Source: Thalassococcus halodurans (GTDB lineage: Bacteria; Pseudomonadota; Alphaproteobacteria; Rhodobacterales; Rhodobacteraceae). From it: a stretch of DNA of 64,000 bases. The notes under the pieces were generated by a model that did no database searches, was not told the origin of the DNA, and was given only the letters and a program-made list of their open reading frames with translations. A program made the position numbers and the translations under genes. Each line of letters begins with the position of its first letter. Positions within the stretch are counted from its first letter, which is position 1. Below, in pieces: positions 34,241 to 42,766 of this stretch. The stretch covers positions 177,147 through 241,146 of the forward strand of contig NZ_FNUZ01000006.1 in the NCBI RefSeq assembly GCF_900108225.1, in the 5' to 3' direction.

Positions 34241-35149
34241 ATGCCCCTGATAGGCTACGCCCGTGTTTCCACAGAGGATCAGACCCCCCTGCCCCAGTCT
34301 GAGGCCCTGCAGTCTGCGGGATGCGCCGAGATCTTTGAAGAGCACGCCTCGGGCGGCAATCGCGCGCGACCGGTGCTGGCACGCGTGCTCGAACGCGTCC
34401 AGAGCGGCGATACGCTGGTCGTTGTGCGGATCGACCGGCTTGCGCGATCTCTGTCGCACTTGCTGGAGGTGATCGAAAGACTGGAGGGAAAGGGGGCGTT
34501 CTTCCGCTCGCTCCAGGACCCGATCGACACTGCCTCGCCCCAGGGCAAGTTCACGTTGCAGGTTCTGGGCGCTGCGGCTGAGTTCGAACGCGCTCTGATC
34601 CGCGAGCGCACAAAGGCCGGGCTTGCCTCTGCGCGCGCCAAAGGGCGCGTAGGCGGCAACCCAGGGCTACGCGCCAAGGATCCCGCCGCGCTGCGCAAGG
34701 TGCGGCTGGCACGGCAGGACGGCTATATGGAACGCCTGAACGAGACCGCGCAGGATTGGGTGCCTCATGTGCGCCGCCTGCGCCCCGATATGGCTTGGGA
34801 AGACGTGCTGCGAATTATCAATGCCCCCCTGCCCCCAGATCACCATTGGACACAAGGCCGACTGCTCCGCGCTGTGAAGGCATATGTGCGCGACGGGTTC
34901 CTTCCTGCCGAGGTGCTTGGCCGCGCCGGACGCCGCGAAACCGATGACCGCCTGCCGGCCATCGTCGCAGCGATCAAAGGCGCGGACCCCGAAATCACGC
35001 TGCAGGCGATCTGCGATCGGCTAGAGTCGATGCGCGAACGGACCCCTCGAGGTCGTGCCAGCTGGCAGCCGTCTTCGGTCAAAATGTTGCTCGAACGAGC
35101 GGAGCGGCTTGGCCTAATTTCATCAGAATCGGCTCACTCCCAACTGTAA
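34241..35149 (+). CDS. Serine recombinase (resolvase/invertase family)
   Basis: A 302-residue serine recombinase. The N-terminal catalytic domain has MPLIGYARVSTEDQ with the active-site Ser, the arginine region VVRIDRLARSLSHL and AAAEFERALIRERTKAGLASARAKGR, the end of helix E. The C-terminal half (~150 residues) is longer than in Tn3 resolvase and carries ITLQAICDRLESM and SWQPSSVKMLLERA, a DNA-binding region. Proteins like this resolve plasmid multimers or transposon cointegrates. No clear ribosome site precedes the ATG. The dyads at 34193-34238 are possible target or control sites. Confidence 0.9.
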   Translation: MPLIGYARVSTEDQTPLPQSEALQSAGCAEIFEEHASGGNRARPVLARVLERVQSGDTLVVVRIDRLARSLSHLLEVIERLEGKGAFFRSLQDPIDTASPQGKFTLQVLGAAAEFERALIRERTKAGLASARAKGRVGGNPGLRAKDPAALRKVRLARQDGYMERLNETAQDWVPHVRRLRPDMAWEDVLRIINAPLPPDHHWTQGRLLRAVKAYVRDGFLPAEVLGRAGRRETDDRLPAIVAAIKGADPEITLQAICDRLESMRERTPRGRASWQPSSVKMLLERAERLGLISSESAHSQL

Positions 35150-35186
35150 CTAGCAGAGGCTCAAACAGCTGAATCTATCGCTCTAA

Positions 35187-35450
35187 ACACCGTCAGAAGG
35201 TCAATTGTGCCATTGGTTGCATGGGTTTAGCCAATACCATCCAAACAATCCCCATGAATGGCTTGAAGCACGGTCTTTTGGATTTATCACCATAAAATCA
35301 ACAACTTGCAGTTATCTTGATGTGACTGTACGTATTGGTGCTGTGGATAACTTTCACACTACATCTAGATTCTTCTTGCCGGACTCACTTGATCGTGGCA
35401 TTCCCATTCTGACGGTAAAACGCGTCAGTCGCGCTGTACACCGTCAGAAT
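35187..35450. promoter_or_regulatory. Repeated ACCGTCAG motifs upstream of repA
   Basis: In the 342-base gap 35150-35491 no gene is convincing. It holds ACACCGTCAGAA at 35187-35198, an inverted ATTCTGACGGT at 35406-35416 and ACACCGTCAGAAT at 35438-35450, the last two flanking a GTCAGTCGCG core. These are likely RepA/RepB operator sites controlling repABC. A CTGTGGATAA-like DnaA-type stretch lies at 35341-35350. Confidence 0.5.
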
Positions 35451-35491
35451 GACCAAGAGCCTCAACAGAGGCCGAGAGTGGGCGGCAGGAC

Positions 35492-36691
35492 ATGGATGAT
35501 CGTAACGTTGGATACGCGCAAGGCATAGGCTCTTCCGACATCGGAGCATTTGCCGACAATCTGGCTGAATCTTTGGATCGCCAGATGAAGATCGCTTTCG
35601 AGCCCGAAGAACGAAAGTCCCTGCGCCGATTCAGTTCTACCGAAGTTGCCAGCCTCCTGCGCGTTAGCACATCTAACCTGCGCAACCGGCACAAGGACGG
35701 CAGCTTCCCGGAAGTTCATACAGACAACCGCGGACACCGGTTCTACACAGCCCAAGAGATCGATAAGCTGCGCGACATTCTGGGGCGCACCGGAAAGAAC
35801 GCAGAAAGCTACCGCCCCGGTCGACGTGAAGGCGATCGTCTCCAGGTGATATCTGTCGTCAATTTCAAAGGCGGATCGTCAAAAACAACAGCAACGATCC
35901 ATCTTGCACAACGGTATGCTTTGCGAGGTTACCGAGTGTTGGTCTTGGATCTCGATCCGCAGGCAAGTTTGACCACCTTTTTCGGCTTTCGGCCAGAGCT
36001 CGAGTTCGCCGAAGGCGGCACAATCTATGATGCCCTGAGATATGAGGAACAAGTTCCGCTCTCAGCCGTCATCCAAAAAACCTACTTCCATAAGCTCGAT
36101 ATGGTCCCAGCGGGCCTGATGCTCTCGGAATACGAAACTGAGACGGCAAACGCCCTCGCCCGCCGGGTGCAACCCATATTTGCGGAGCGTCTTGCCTTAG
36201 CGCTTGAGGAAGTAGAGGCGAATTACGACATCGTTCTGATCGACTGCCCACCTCAACTTGGCTTTCTGACCCTAACGGCGTTGGCAGCCTCGACGGGACT
36301 CCTAGTAACGGTCGTGCCTGGCATGCTCGACATTGCTTCAATGAGCCAGTTCCTGAAACTTGCTTCGGAAACGGTAAAGGCTGTCGAAGAAGCCATTGGC
36401 AGGCGCGTTACATGGGACTTCGTAAAGTTCTTGATCACGAGATACGAGCCGTCGGACGGGCCTCAGACCCAGATGGCGGGCTACCTGAGATCGATCTTGG
36501 CCGGACAGGTCATGACTGAGCCAATGCTGAAATCTACAGCAATCTCGGACGCCGGTATGACCCAGCAAACCGTCTACGAAGTTGATCCGAGCCAATTCAT
36601 TAGAAAAACGATTGATCGCGCTCTGACCAGCGTGAATGGCGTTGGAGATGAGTTGGAACAGACAATCCAAATGGCATGGGGGCGTCGCTGA
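35492..36691 (+). CDS. repA: RepA, ParA-type partition ATPase of repABC replicon
   Basis: A 399-residue protein. Residues ~45-90 hold a MerR-like helix-turn-helix (FSSTEVASLLRVSTSNLRNRHKDGSF). The ATPase part has a deviant Walker A (VNFKGGSSKTTATIHLA), LVLDLDPQASLTTF and DIVLIDCPPQLGFL. RepA drives segregation and represses the operon with RepB. Its stop overlaps the repB start (TGATG), as is usual. The upstream gap holds repeated ACCGTCAG motifs. Replicon type is secure from the order repA-repB-antisense RNA-repC. Confidence 0.95.
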   Translation: MDDRNVGYAQGIGSSDIGAFADNLAESLDRQMKIAFEPEERKSLRRFSSTEVASLLRVSTSNLRNRHKDGSFPEVHTDNRGHRFYTAQEIDKLRDILGRTGKNAESYRPGRREGDRLQVISVVNFKGGSSKTTATIHLAQRYALRGYRVLVLDLDPQASLTTFFGFRPELEFAEGGTIYDALRYEEQVPLSAVIQKTYFHKLDMVPAGLMLSEYETETANALARRVQPIFAERLALALEEVEANYDIVLIDCPPQLGFLTLTALAASTGLLVTVVPGMLDIASMSQFLKLASETVKAVEEAIGRRVTWDFVKFLITRYEPSDGPQTQMAGYLRSILAGQVMTEPMLKSTAISDAGMTQQTVYEVDPSQFIRKTIDRALTSVNGVGDELEQTIQMAWGRR

Positions 36692-37659
36692 TGGCCCGAA
36701 ATATCTTCAATCAGCCTCCAAAGGACGAGAAGGAGAGCGCGGCCCCCTCCCCTACCCCGCCAAAAGCAGCAAAACTGCCAGGATCTGTTGGCGGATTGCG
36801 CGACTCTTTGCGCGAGATTACCGCGAATTCGATCCGTGACATCGAGCCCGATCAGATTGACATGGATGGTCTGCGCGATCGGTTGGTGCTGGAGGATTCC
36901 AGTATTGATGAGTTGGCCGAAAGCATTCGCAAGCATGGACAACAAGTACCAATTATGGTCCGTCCATCAGCGCAACCGGACAGATACCGTATCATCTACG
37001 GACGACGCAGGCTCGCAGCGATCCGCATGGTCGGCGGAACGGTCAAGGCGATCGTTCGAAGCCTGGATGACGACGCATCTCTGATCGCACAGGGCCAAGA
37101 GAACAACCTCCGACTAGACCCGTCTTTCATTGAGAAATCTCTTTTTATCAAAGAGATGCAGGAATCAGGTTACAAGCCAAACGTCATTCAGGATGCTCTC
37201 GGCTTGACACGGCAGGGCGTGTCCAATCATCGCGTCGTCATAGAGCAACTGCCAGAAGGGCTTGTACAGCTGATCGGGCCGGCACATGGCATCGGACGAC
37301 GGCAATGGGGTGACCTGGCCGCTTTGTCGAAAAAGATAGATCTGGTGAACACAGCCAAAGAGGTGATCGCCGCCCTGCCCGACGACACTCCAAGCGCGGA
37401 TAAGTTTCAGGCAGTCTACTCGGCTTGCTCGAACAAGGCGCGTAGCGACAAGAAGCAAGCCAACCGCAGCCTAACGTCCGTTGTCAAAGATGGGGACGGT
37501 AGCTCTGTGGGAACGCTGACAGTCGACCAGAAAACGATCGCTATCAAGATCACCAAGAAGGACAACCCAGAATTCGGCCAATGGATCGAAGAGCGCGCGG
37601 AGGCAGCGCTTTTGAAGCTCTTCGAACAGTGGCGGAATGAGAGCGGCTCTGGGTCCTAA
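36691..37659 (+). CDS. repB: RepB, ParB-type centromere-binding protein
   Basis: A 322-residue ParB-family protein. The ParB domain has ELAESIRKHGQQVPIMVRP and RYRIIYGRRRLAAIRMVGG, then ENNLRLDPSFIEKSLFIKEM, followed by the central helix-turn-helix (NVIQDALGLTRQGVSNHRVVIEQLP). It binds parS sites; candidate sites are the 16-bp palindromes at 38957 and 39090. The start at 36691 overlaps the repA stop. Confidence 0.94.
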   Translation: MARNIFNQPPKDEKESAAPSPTPPKAAKLPGSVGGLRDSLREITANSIRDIEPDQIDMDGLRDRLVLEDSSIDELAESIRKHGQQVPIMVRPSAQPDRYRIIYGRRRLAAIRMVGGTVKAIVRSLDDDASLIAQGQENNLRLDPSFIEKSLFIKEMQESGYKPNVIQDALGLTRQGVSNHRVVIEQLPEGLVQLIGPAHGIGRRQWGDLAALSKKIDLVNTAKEVIAALPDDTPSADKFQAVYSACSNKARSDKKQANRSLTSVVKDGDGSSVGTLTVDQKTIAIKITKKDNPEFGQWIEERAEAALLKLFEQWRNESGSGS

Positions 37660-37709
37660 GCCCCGAGCCACACAGAGTAACTCGAGCAGAGGAGAAAAGC
37701 GAAGACCAG

Positions 37710-37763
37710 AAAGAAAAGAGCCCCCCAAAGTTTCCCCTGGAGAGCCCTCATCATTCGATTAGC
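37710..37763 (-). ncRNA. repABC antisense RNA (ctRNA/incA type)
   Basis: On the minus strand inside the repB-repC gap: -35 TTGACC (37793-37798), 17-base spacer, -10 TACATC (37770-37775). About 15 bases further an 11-bp hairpin with G-U pairs (arms 37738-37748 and 37717-37727, 10-base loop) is followed by a T-rich stretch. This gives an RNA of ~50 nt, the size and place of the counter-transcribed RNA that limits RepC translation in repABC plasmids and is a main incompatibility determinant. Confidence 0.8.
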
Positions 37764-37800
37764 ACTCATGATGTAGCAACCTCCAGCAAACCGGTCAAGA

Positions 37801-37826
37801 GTCACCGATTCGGTGGACGGGTTTTT
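37801..37826 (+). terminator. Attenuator-like hairpin in the repC leader
   Basis: CACCGATTCGGTG (5-bp stem, short loop; the outer GTC/GAC pair adds to it) followed by GACGGGTTTTT. It lies between the antisense RNA target and the repC start and could terminate the repC message when the antisense RNA is bound. Confidence 0.5.
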
Positions 37827-37899
37827 ATTGCCTTTTTCTGAGCGAAATCTCGGGAAGAGACTGGGAAGTTGTGGGCCGAACGGTCGTCGTGAAGAAACC

Positions 37900-38955
37900 A
37901 TGGCATTTACAAAACTATCGATCAGAACCGCTGATGCTGATTCATCACGCGGCTCAATTTCTGCGGCTGAAACCGACATCTGGACCATCTTCAGGGCACT
38001 AAGAGATGCACGTAGCGTATTCGGTCTGCGTCCTGGCCATATCCAAACACTTCAAGCCATGCTCAGTTTCTTGAAGCCCGGCCATGGCGAAACGGTTTTC
38101 GCGTCCAACGACTCGATTTGCCAGCGCGTCGGCGGAATCGACGAACGGACACTCCGCAGGCACATCAACCGCTTCGTCGAACTCGGGTTCATCAAACGCA
38201 ATGACAGCTCGAACAGAAAGCGCTACCGCGTTCGCTCATCCAGCGGGGAATGCATCAGCTATGGACTGTCTCTAACCCCCCTCCTCCAACGTGCGAGCGA
38301 GCTTATCGCCATCGCACATGAGATGGAAAATAACCGGCGGGATCGGATATTTGTCCGCAAACAGATCCTGACAAAGCTCGCCCATTTGGAAGAGCATGAT
38401 CCCAGCAACACATTCATCAACCACGCACGGAGAGCTCTACGCAGGAAGCTGAGCCTTACCGAATACCACGCGCTGCTCGCCGACACGGACAAAGAATGCC
38501 AGACTTTGTATACCCCAGATAACCCACCAGAAACTGTGGAGTTGCCCGCCAATGACGGACAAACTGTCCGGCACCAATCTATGTCTGAAGAAGAAAAAAA
38601 AGATTTAGATAGCAACACAGGCAATGAAGCTCTGAAACCAGACTTGCTAACCTCAGTCTGCGATCAAGCGACATCGTTCTCCACAGAGAGACTTAGAGAC
38701 TGGTTGGACATTGAAAACCATGCTCGAACTCTTGCACCCATGATGGGGATTCACCCAGAAACATTTGAGAAAGCCAAGAATGCAGTAGGAGCTCAGAAAG
38801 CGTCATGCGCGATCTTCATCATGCTACAACTTGGACAACGCATCAGGGATTTTGGAGCGTACTTTCACAGTATCACCTTGGGCCAACGTCAAGACCAGTT
38901 TGATCCAGTGGCTTTGATCAAGCGTCTATCCAAAACTGCTATGCAAACCGCCTAG
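37900..38955 (+). CDS. repC: RepC, replication initiator
   Basis: A 351-residue initiator. The N-terminal domain has TDIWTIFRALRDARSVFGLRPGHIQTLQAMLSFL and a winged-helix stretch (DERTLRRHINRFVELGFIKRNDSSNRKRYRV), characteristic of RepC. The C-terminal end carries ASCAIFIMLQLGQRIRDFGAYFHSITLGQ. The origin of repABC plasmids is inside repC; an AT-rich stretch around 38575-38660 fits. I start at ATG 37900 (MAFTKL); an open frame 29 codons upstream overlaps the leader hairpin and is unlikely. Confidence 0.93.
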   Translation: MAFTKLSIRTADADSSRGSISAAETDIWTIFRALRDARSVFGLRPGHIQTLQAMLSFLKPGHGETVFASNDSICQRVGGIDERTLRRHINRFVELGFIKRNDSSNRKRYRVRSSSGECISYGLSLTPLLQRASELIAIAHEMENNRRDRIFVRKQILTKLAHLEEHDPSNTFINHARRALRRKLSLTEYHALLADTDKECQTLYTPDNPPETVELPANDGQTVRHQSMSEEEKKDLDSNTGNEALKPDLLTSVCDQATSFSTERLRDWLDIENHARTLAPMMGIHPETFEKAKNAVGAQKASCAIFIMLQLGQRIRDFGAYFHSITLGQRQDQFDPVALIKRLSKTAMQTA

Positions 38956-38956
38956 T

Positions 38957-38972
38957 GTCCACCGCGGTGGAC
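38957..38972. repeat. Candidate parS palindrome 1
   Basis: GTCCACCGCGGTGGAC, a perfect 16-bp palindrome one base after the repC stop codon. A second identical copy lies at 39090-39105. Group-specific perfect palindromes near repABC act as RepB-binding centromeres. Confidence 0.6.
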
Positions 38973-39089
38973 GTCTGGCCATCAACTAGTCCAATGACGC
39001 GCGGTCTCGCCACATGCATCAAAGCGACAGAGCCAAATTCCACTAGGGCGATACTACACAGTCAATCCATGTACCTCCGACCCGCCGAT

Positions 39090-39105
39090 GTCCACCGCGG
39101 TGGAC
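39090..39105. repeat. Candidate parS palindrome 2
   Basis: Identical to the palindrome at 38957-38972, 133 bases further on; flanking bases T and A extend it to 18 bp here. Confidence 0.6.
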
Positions 39106-39129
39106 AGATCCGGCACCAAGTCTCACAAC

Positions 39130-39642
39130 TCACATGCGCGACAGCCGCTTTTCGTCATCCACCACTTCCAAAGAACCCTTGTTGGCAGTCCAGGCCCACA
39201 GGACGATGTTGAAGTCCGTTGATGACGCACCCTTCGCAAAGCTTTGGATCAGAAGCCCCGCAAACCGATCTGCTATAAGGGCGCGTGCTAGCTCCTGTGT
39301 CGGTACCAATTGGCCATCGAGCATCTTCATGCGCCATGCAGAGTCGGCAAGCATCGCCTCGGTCACACCATACCGTTCGAGCTTGTCCTGATCGCGGGTA
39401 TCGAAAATAGGCCCAAGGTCGGCTTTGTAGGACACCAGGATCGTGGGTTGCAGGCTGCCTACCTGGTTGGCTTCTCTAAGAGCGGTCGCGGGATCCAGCG
39501 AGGTGTAGAGGGCAGGGGTGCCCTTGGCGTTAAAGCGCCCTCCATAGAGTTCAGCGCCTCGTCCGGACAGAGGTTCACGCGCATAGACCGGGTTCAGGGC
39601 GCGATAGAGTGGCCCTGTGTAGCGTCCATCTTTCAGCGGCAT
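39130..39642 (-). CDS. RES-domain toxin
   Basis: A 170-residue RES-family protein: YRALNPVYAREPLSG, the Arg-Gly-Arg-Phe region GAELYGGRFNAKGTPALYTSLDPATALREA, with conserved Arg, Glu and Ser residues of the NAD-degrading fold, and the C-terminal AGLLIQSFAKGASSTDFNIVLW. RES toxins deplete NAD+. The gene overlaps the antitoxin stop by one base (TGATG), so it is coupled to the upstream antitoxin. It stands next to the repABC unit and should stabilise the plasmid. Confidence 0.9.
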   Translation of the reverse strand: MPLKDGRYTGPLYRALNPVYAREPLSGRGAELYGGRFNAKGTPALYTSLDPATALREANQVGSLQPTILVSYKADLGPIFDTRDQDKLERYGVTEAMLADSAWRMKMLDGQLVPTQELARALIADRFAGLLIQSFAKGASSTDFNIVLWAWTANKGSLEVVDDEKRLSRM

Positions 39643-39992
39643 CAGGCAAAGACGCCCGCATCGACCGCATCGATGTATTCCAGAACTTGCTGAGCTTTGC
39701 CTTCCTGCACCAGCTGCATGGCTGTCCGGCCATCAAAGCCGGGCAGGGGCTCTGACCGGTACCATGCATAGGCCATCAGTTCCGAGCCGAAGCGGGGCTC
39801 AACTTTGTTCAGCACCTCTACCAATTCGCGCAGGCGGCGCTGCGTCTTGTCCGAACCGATGCGGGCTCGCCTCTGCAACGCGTCTTTGCCCAAGCCGACG
39901 GTCAATGCGATCTCTTCTGCTGATGTGCGTAGCACCGCGGCGATCTTGCGCGGTTCGAATTGCCCAGCTTCAGCAAAGTTCGTGATGTGCAT
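39642..39992 (-). CDS. Xre/MbcA/ParS-type antitoxin of the RES module
   Basis: A 116-residue antitoxin: an N-terminal helix-turn-helix (IALTVGLGKDALQRRARIGSDKTQRRL) and a C-terminal MbcA/ParS/Xre (DUF2384) part (PLPGFDGRTAMQLVQEGKAQQVLEYIDAVDAG), which inhibits RES toxins. It should repress its own promoter; a 13-base near-palindrome (40012-40024) overlaps the -10 region. Confidence 0.9.
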   Translation of the reverse strand: MHITNFAEAGQFEPRKIAAVLRTSAEEIALTVGLGKDALQRRARIGSDKTQRRLRELVEVLNKVEPRFGSELMAYAWYRSEPLPGFDGRTAMQLVQEGKAQQVLEYIDAVDAGVFA

Positions 39993-40011
39993 GATCTATG
40001 CTCCTACGGTG

Positions 40012-40050
40012 ATACTGACGGTATATAGCGGCAACATCGCTGAAATTCAA
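40012..40050 (-). promoter_or_regulatory. Promoter and operator of the RES/Xre toxin-antitoxin pair
   Basis: Minus strand: -35 TTGAAT (40045-40050), 17-base spacer, -10 TATATA (40022-40027). The near-palindrome ATACTGACGGTAT (40012-40024) overlaps the -10, as expected for an antitoxin operator. It shares CTGACGGT with the motifs before repA. Confidence 0.65.
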
Positions 40051-40451
40051 GCTGACAGGAGGCGCTGCGCCTTCGTTTCCCGTGCTTATCCGTAACGCTG
40101 CAGTGCTCTGAACGAAGCAAATCCTGATCTTTGGGCCTGAGAGGTCACCGTTGGAGCGCTTTTGCCGATCGAGAACGTCAGATAAGCTATTGATAATATG
40201 AGAAAGACTGCAGCAGTCGGGCCGGAGTTGCCGATATGGCTTGCCGATCTTGGATCGAAACCGCCACTTACTGCATGCCGTCACTGGGGTCCGCGGTGGT
40301 GTCGGACCCTCGGCCGTTACCCCGGACCAGTTGGCTGCTGAAAAGTAAAAGTGTCCTTCGGGTTTTGTGACTGACGGATGAGGGCCTTTGGGGTCCCTCG
40401 GATGGGTCCGGACCGGATTCCGGTCTGTCTTTCCTAATGAAGGGCATTCTA
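40051..40451. other. 400-base gap, no convincing gene
   Basis: Contains GC-rich palindromic stretches such as GACCGGATTCCGGTC near 40405 and GGTCCGGACC. I see no reading frame on either strand with protein-like composition. It may hold promoters for the gene at 40452. Confidence 0.5.
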
Positions 40452-40922
40452 ATGGAAACAGGTGTCTTGCGCGTGCTCCGCACAACCGCCGCCTCCTGGT
40501 GGCGGCATAGAGAGCTGCGCAGAACTGGCCAGACGGCGCTATCGCGGCAACTCGAGCGCGAGACCGTCCTGCGCGATCTTGGCTACCTCAGGCAGGCGGC
40601 ATTATTGCCAAACGCGCATGTGATCTGCGGGGAGGGTGGGACGTTCCTTCATCTCGGCTGGACCACAGTGTCGACTTTCGCGCCGATCGAACGCTTTCCC
40701 TTGGCCGCTCTTGCGGTCGCACGAGGGACCCCGTTCATCGATATCCGACCCGTCACCGATGTTATCGCATTCGCGAACTTGCCGCGGGTGGCGCGGGACA
40801 GATCTGTCGATCCTGACCTTTCAGGTGCCGGCAGGTGCGTCTCGCTGACCACCTACATCGACACGGTCGAGCGGCTCGGCGCGAGGATCGTCAACGATCC
40901 GCGGCCCCGTCAGTCAATCTGA
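40452..40922 (+). CDS. Hypothetical plasmid protein
   Basis: A 156-residue soluble protein rich in Arg and Leu, with no signal or membrane helix. WWRHRELRRTGQTALSRQLERETVLRDLGYLRQAALLPNAHVICGEGG is the best-defined part. I do not recognise a family. ATG 40452 is preceded by a weak ribosome site; an ATG at 40437 is an alternative. It is the first gene of the rightward backbone block that continues with the ArdC-type gene 40 bases later. Confidence 0.45.
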   Translation: METGVLRVLRTTAASWWRHRELRRTGQTALSRQLERETVLRDLGYLRQAALLPNAHVICGEGGTFLHLGWTTVSTFAPIERFPLAALAVARGTPFIDIRPVTDVIAFANLPRVARDRSVDPDLSGAGRCVSLTTYIDTVERLGARIVNDPRPRQSI

Positions 40923-40962
40923 TCACCACTCCCTCTCACAAACATTCGAAAGGAGGCCAGCC

Positions 40963-41901
40963 ATGGCCCGATCCCCCACGCCCAAATTCGATGCCTCCGA
41001 GGTCATCACAAACGAAATCATCCGCATCATCGAGCGCGGCGTCCTGCCGTGGCGCAAGCCCTGGACCGCAGGCGGCAGCTCACGCCCCCTGCGCGTGGGC
41101 GGCGAACCCTACCAGGGGGTGAACAACTTCCTGCTGACGATGCGGACCGTGATGGCGGGCCACAGCTCTCCCTTCTGGATGACTCTGCCTCAGGCCAATG
41201 CGTTGGACGCAAAGGTCCGCAAGGGCGAGAAATCCTCTGTCGTCGTCTATTACGGCCAAAGCCGGAAAGACGCGGGCGGCGAGGACGACCGCAGCGATGG
41301 CGATGATCGCTCCGAGGAAGCCCGCATCTTCCGCTTCCAGAAATCCTACCGCGTGTTCAATGCCTGCCAGATCGATGGCCTGCCCGACAGCTTCTTCCCA
41401 GACCCGGAGCCCGCGCCCGAGTATCCGCCGTCCGAGCCCATCCCGCACATGCAGGCGTTTTTCGATGCCATCGACATCACGACCGTCTTCACGGGCACGG
41501 AGGCGTACTATTTGCCCCCCGTGGACAAGGTCTACATGCCATCCATCACGCGGTTCCAGGACCCGCGCAATTTCTACGGGGTCTGGGCGCATGAGCTGGC
41601 CCATGCCACGAAGGCCCGGCATCGACTGAACCGTGATTTCGGGTTCTCGAAGTTTGGCAACACCTCTTACGCGCGCGAGGAGATCGTCGCGGAATTGACC
41701 TCGGTGTTCCTGGGTCAGACGCTCGGCTTTACGGCGCATACGCTCGAGATGAATGCTGCCTACCTCCATAACTGGTTGCGCGTTCTTCGGTCGGACAAGG
41801 GTGCGATCTTCAAGCACGCCGCGGATGCGCAGCGCGCCTGTGATTACCTGATCGCCAGATCGGAGGCGGGCAGGGCAGGGGGCCGAGCCAAGGCCGCCTG
41901 A
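40963..41901 (+). CDS. ArdC-type antirestriction protein
   Basis: A 312-residue protein with the ArdC N-terminal ssDNA-binding part (IIERGVLPWRKPWT, NNFLLTMRTVMAG) and a C-terminal zinc-metallopeptidase-like domain with WAHELAHATK and a downstream Glu in YAREEIVAELTSVFLG. ArdC proteins protect incoming plasmids from host restriction during conjugation. AAAGGAGG upstream of the ATG is a very strong ribosome site. It lies in a plasmid-maintenance block upstream of a DarB-like methylase-helicase. Confidence 0.9.
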   Translation: MARSPTPKFDASEVITNEIIRIIERGVLPWRKPWTAGGSSRPLRVGGEPYQGVNNFLLTMRTVMAGHSSPFWMTLPQANALDAKVRKGEKSSVVVYYGQSRKDAGGEDDRSDGDDRSEEARIFRFQKSYRVFNACQIDGLPDSFFPDPEPAPEYPPSEPIPHMQAFFDAIDITTVFTGTEAYYLPPVDKVYMPSITRFQDPRNFYGVWAHELAHATKARHRLNRDFGFSKFGNTSYAREEIVAELTSVFLGQTLGFTAHTLEMNAAYLHNWLRVLRSDKGAIFKHAADAQRACDYLIARSEAGRAGGRAKAA

Positions 41902-41924
41902 CCACAGGGAGAACGGAGACGCCC

Positions 41925-42134
41925 ATGTCACGTAAGGAACCCAAGACGCTGCGGGTGGCCTGCTTCAACGACGGCCGCCGCAAGATCATCACCTTCAAGC
42001 ACGGCGCCTATTGGTGGAGCCCGTCCGAGGGCGCTTATCCGCTCTCGGCGGCACTTGAGACCATCAAGCACCAAGGCGGCTGGATCGAAACCATCCCCAA
42101 CCCGAATTACAGACCCAAGCGATTGTTCGGGTAG
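41925..42134 (+). CDS. Small conserved plasmid protein
   Basis: A 69-residue basic protein (TLRVACFNDGRRKIITFKHGAYWWSPSEGAYPLSAALETIK) with no signal or helix. It follows the ArdC gene by 23 bases. Proteins like this accompany ArdC on rhodobacterial plasmids; function unknown. Confidence 0.55.
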   Translation: MSRKEPKTLRVACFNDGRRKIITFKHGAYWWSPSEGAYPLSAALETIKHQGGWIETIPNPNYRPKRLFG

Positions 42135-42222
42135 GGCCCCTTCTGCTTCTGTCCTGCCGCCAGGGGGAAAAAGAAAAAGCTGGCTTTTGGAAGGGTGTTT
42201 CAACTTCTCAAAGGAGCACCCC

Positions 42223-42612
42223 ATGTCCATGACAGGACAACCCCAGACAGACCGCCCTGATCCGAGTGTGATCGCAGCGCAGAACGACGCGTTTCGCAAG
42301 CTCGCGTGCCTCGGTGTGCCAACCGCCCAGTCTATTCAGGGCCGCATGCATGTCACCCGCTCAATTATGAATGCCGGTGACGGCTTCATGGCCGAGGCGG
42401 TGAAGGCCACGGGCATGTTCGAGACCTTCGAGCCCGAGAACGATCCCGAAGGATGGCATGATTTCGGGGCGGTCGAGGTCCGCGGCGAGACCGTGTTCTG
42501 GAAACTGGATTTGTACGAAGCGGATTCCGACTTCCGCTATGGCGCCGAGGCCCCGGACAATCCCGCCACCACCATGCGCGTGCTGACCATCATGCTGGCG
42601 CGCGACTGGTAG
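42223..42612 (+). CDS. DUF3768 family protein
   Basis: A 129-residue soluble protein ending with the DUF3768 pattern: FETFEPENDPEGWHDFGAVEVRGETVFWKLDLYEAD and MRVLTIMLARDW. The family is common on alphaproteobacterial plasmids and genomic islands and has no assigned function. The start has AAGGAG within a GGGTG/CACCC hairpin (42193-42221), preceded by a terminator-like AAAAGC/GCTTTT (42175-42188). Confidence 0.8.
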   Translation: MSMTGQPQTDRPDPSVIAAQNDAFRKLACLGVPTAQSIQGRMHVTRSIMNAGDGFMAEAVKATGMFETFEPENDPEGWHDFGAVEVRGETVFWKLDLYEADSDFRYGAEAPDNPATTMRVLTIMLARDW

Positions 42613-42766
42613 GGGAGGGGACACCCCTCCTGACAGCCCAGGCGATGAAGGCCCGCTGACCCCTCAAAGGGAGAGTGGGCCTTTTGTTGTGGTGATCCCT
42701 GAAGACGGGGATTGGCCGCGCATCTGAATGCGCGGGCCGCTCCAAACCCACCGAAAAGGAAACGCC

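Noticed and set aside
35205..35528. 107-codon open frame upstream of repA
   Set aside because: It overlaps the repeated control motifs and the repA start, and its composition is not protein-like.
39970..40485. Open frame on the minus strand across the gap before the ArdC block
   Set aside because: Composition is unlike a protein, and it overlaps the toxin-antitoxin promoter.
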